Assembly (NCBI GenBank): GCA_017305195.1
Contig: JAFKMU010000057.1
Coordinates: forward strand, 24,746 to 88,745
Length of the DNA: 64,000 bases
Origin: Verrucomicrobiota bacterium
GTDB taxonomy: Bacteria > Verrucomicrobiota > Verrucomicrobiia > Chthoniobacterales > Terrimicrobiaceae
Direction: 5' to 3'
Part shown: positions 62,349-64,000 of the stretch, in pieces
Layout of the letters: every line of letters starts with the position of its first letter
Position numbering within the stretch: position 1 is the first letter of the stretch
The notes under the pieces: model-generated
The model's database searches: none
Told to the model about the DNA's origin: nothing
What the model saw: the letters and a program-made list of their open reading frames with translations, nothing else
Translations under genes and position numbers: made by a program

Positions 62349-63857
62349 ATGCGCCGGTTTCCTCTTACCATCGTCGCGCTCCTCGCGCTCGCACCCGCCC
62401 TGCACGCCGCAGCCACCCGCCCGAATGAGCCCGTCGCCACGCCCGCGCCGGCGACCTCGGAGGTCACTGCCGCCTCGCTGGTCCGGGTCAACTCGACCAA
62501 CCAGGCATACGACTTCTTCCGTCCCTGGAACAAAAAGGCCCCGTACTTTCGCAAAGGCCTCGGCGTCGTGGTGGAAAAGAACCGCATCCTCGTGACCGCG
62601 GAACTCGTCACCAACAGCACCTACATCGAACTCGAGGACCCCGTCACAAATGCCCGCGTGGCCGGGCAGGTCATCACCGTCGACTACGATAGCAACCTCG
62701 CCCTCCTCGCCCCGTCCGACGAGAACTTCCTGAAAAACGCCAGGCCCCTCGCGCTGGACAAGGGCGCCGTGGTCGGGGATCACATCGAGCTGCTTCAGTT
62801 GGAAACCAACGGCCTCGTCGCCCAGACTCCCGGCACCATCACGACCATCGCCGTCGCTCCCTATCCGCTCGGCCAGCTCGCCTTGCTCACGTTCCGGATC
62901 AGTTCGCCGATCCAGAGCCGCGACAGCAGTTTCACCATTCCCGCCGTGCGCGACGGCGACCTCGTCGGCCTGCTCATGCGCTATGATTCCCGCAGCCAGA
63001 CGGCGGATATCATTCCCGCCCCGATCATCGCCCATTTCCTCGCCGATGCCTCGCAGGCGACTTATCAGGGCTTCCCGCGCGTCGGGCTCGGCTACTCGCC
63101 CACCCGCGACCCGCAGCTCCGCCGCTACGTCGGGCTGAAGGACGATGGCGGTGTCTACGTCACCGCCGTGCGGCCCGGGGGTGCGGCAGACAAAGCTGGC
63201 ATCAAGCGCGGCGACGTCATTCTCGCCGTGGCGGGCAAGCCGATCAACCAGGACGGGGAATTCGATCACCCGCTCTACGGCAAGCTCACCTTCAGCCAAC
63301 TCACCAGCGACGCCAAGGTCGGCGACAAGGTCGATTTCGTCATCCTCCGCGACGGCCAGAAACAGACCATCCCCATCACGCTGGAGGCCGTCGACCGCGG
63401 CAGCATCGTCAGCGACCCGTACATCTTCGACAAACAACCCCGCTATCTCGTGGTCGGAGGTCTCGTTTTCCAGGAGCTCTCCCGCCCGTACCTCCAGGAG
63501 TGGGGCGCCAACTGGCCCAAGGAAGCCCCTCAGCGTCTCGTCGCTCTCGACGCCTTCCAGGATGAGGACACCACCCCCGACCGCGGCAAGGTCGTCTTCC
63601 TCAGCCAGGTCTTCCCCACCGCCAGCGCCCTCGGCTACCAGGATCTCGAGCACCTCGTCGTCAGCAAGGTCAACGACGTGCCGATCAAGAGCCTCGACGA
63701 CCTCGCCAAGGCCATCGCCACCCCGAAGAACGGCTTCCACAAGATCGAGTTCGACGACGACCCGCCGATCATCTATCTCGACGCCGTTGAGTCCGAGAAA
63801 TCCGATGCCCAGATCCGCCAGGAGTACGGCATTCCGGAATTGAAGAACCTCAACTAA
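62349..63857 (+). CDS. HtrA-like pseudoprotease with PDZ domains
   Basis: The 502-residue protein aligns in layout with the preceding HtrA protease but has lost catalysis: 'VTAELVTNS' replaces the His block, the Asp block survives ('YDSNLALL'), and the GNSGG serine loop is replaced by 'SSFTIPAVRDGDLVGL'. A good PDZ domain remains ('GGVYVTAVRPGGAADKAGIKRGDVILAVAGKPI') and a second one lies near the C-terminus. It has a signal peptide. It could be a regulatory partner or chaperone of the active paralogue, with which it is co-transcribed. Confidence 0.82.
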   Translation: MRRFPLTIVALLALAPALHAAATRPNEPVATPAPATSEVTAASLVRVNSTNQAYDFFRPWNKKAPYFRKGLGVVVEKNRILVTAELVTNSTYIELEDPVTNARVAGQVITVDYDSNLALLAPSDENFLKNARPLALDKGAVVGDHIELLQLETNGLVAQTPGTITTIAVAPYPLGQLALLTFRISSPIQSRDSSFTIPAVRDGDLVGLLMRYDSRSQTADIIPAPIIAHFLADASQATYQGFPRVGLGYSPTRDPQLRRYVGLKDDGGVYVTAVRPGGAADKAGIKRGDVILAVAGKPINQDGEFDHPLYGKLTFSQLTSDAKVGDKVDFVILRDGQKQTIPITLEAVDRGSIVSDPYIFDKQPRYLVVGGLVFQELSRPYLQEWGANWPKEAPQRLVALDAFQDEDTTPDRGKVVFLSQVFPTASALGYQDLEHLVVSKVNDVPIKSLDDLAKAIATPKNGFHKIEFDDDPPIIYLDAVESEKSDAQIRQEYGIPELKNLN

Positions 63858-63864
63858 ATAGTGT

Positions 63865-64000
63865 CGTCACGAGATGTGAGTAAGTGGTAAAAGGAAAGGA
63901 TGATGCCCGCATCGAAAGAAGCCGCCTATCATCGTCACGACATCAGCGAGAGGCATTGGGAGTTGTTGGAAGGTCATTTGCCCGGAAGAGAGGGACTCTG
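63865..64000 (+). mobile_element. 5' end of an IS5-type insertion sequence (truncated by the window)
   Basis: After the stop of the pseudoprotease a likely terminal repeat region (TAGTGTCGTCACGAG) leads, after AAAGGA, to a start near 63900 encoding 'MPASKEAAYHRHDISERHWELLEGHLPGREGL'. The HDIS..W..LE..LPG pattern is the N-terminus of IS5/IS427-type DDE transposases. The element continues beyond the window, so its right end and target duplication cannot be seen. Confidence 0.7.

Overview
The window reads as a GC-rich, Gram-negative chromosome, most likely of the phylum Verrucomicrobiota. The evidence is a secreted autotransporter-type beta-repeat protein with a PEP-CTERM anchor, polysaccharide-directed hydrolases and a sialate O-acetylesterase, bactofilins, lipoproteins with WA.xDP-type repeats, and an OprB porin. 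No rRNA is present, so this placement is inference.

Region 1 (1-15396) is the right end of an integrated conjugative element. A LytTR response regulator (cut by the window start) and an XRE regulator precede a tightly overlapping type IV secretion operon in the order VirB2, VirB3, VirB4, lipoprotein, VirB5/TrbJ, VirB6/TrbL, VirB8/TrbF, VirB9/TrbG, VirB10/TrbI, coiled-coil lipoprotein. Small unknown genes follow, then a cargo tail on the minus strand: an orphan DUF6088/AbiEi-like gene with its own operator, an AlbA_2/Schlafen-type ATP-binding regulator, a decayed DUF1016 nuclease and a tyrosine integrase. The element ends in the 3' half of a tRNA-Phe gene (15349-15396), the attachment site. 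Relaxase and coupling protein must lie to the left.

Region 2 (15638-33183) is a carbohydrate-use locus. It holds a trehalase, a GH13 alpha-glucosidase, an MFS transporter, a PEP-CTERM beta-repeat protein, a polysaccharide deacetylase-like protein, a clan GH-A hydrolase, a sialate O-acetylesterase, a LacI-family repressor, a 2-hydroxyacid dehydrogenase, an alginate-lyase-like protein and a LamG protein. The pseudo-palindrome TCAAACTGTTGA recurs upstream of at least six of these transcription units, including lacI itself, so the locus looks like one local regulon.

Region 3 (34666-38850) is the most unusual part: an RNA-repair locus on the minus strand with a Ro60 (TROVE) protein and the RNA ligase RtcB. 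Upstream of rtcB lie six tandem tRNA-like sequences (Gly, Trp, Pro, Met, His, Leu anticodons). Most have a non-canonical T-loop with G in place of the universal U55. Three further RNAs carry a tRNA in permuted order (T-arm, acceptor stem closed by a short loop, D-arm, with the ends at the anticodon side). That is the arrangement of the tRNA-mimicking module of bacterial Y RNAs. Two more tRNA-like sequences lie between rtcB and the Ro60 gene. The combination suggests an operon that expresses the ligase, the Ro protein, its Y RNAs and a bank of tRNA-shaped RNAs.

Region 4 (39367-64000) is ordinary chromosome: a low-affinity iron permease-like protein, a TetR regulator with its operator, an esterase, gyrA/gyrB, an STT3-like membrane glycosyltransferase, an FAD disulfide reductase, two bactofilins (one fused to zinc ribbons), cysK, pterin dehydratase, a MuiA-like protein, rnc, an OprB porin, and an HtrA protease next to a paralogue that has lost its catalytic residues. 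The start of an IS5-type insertion sequence closes the window.
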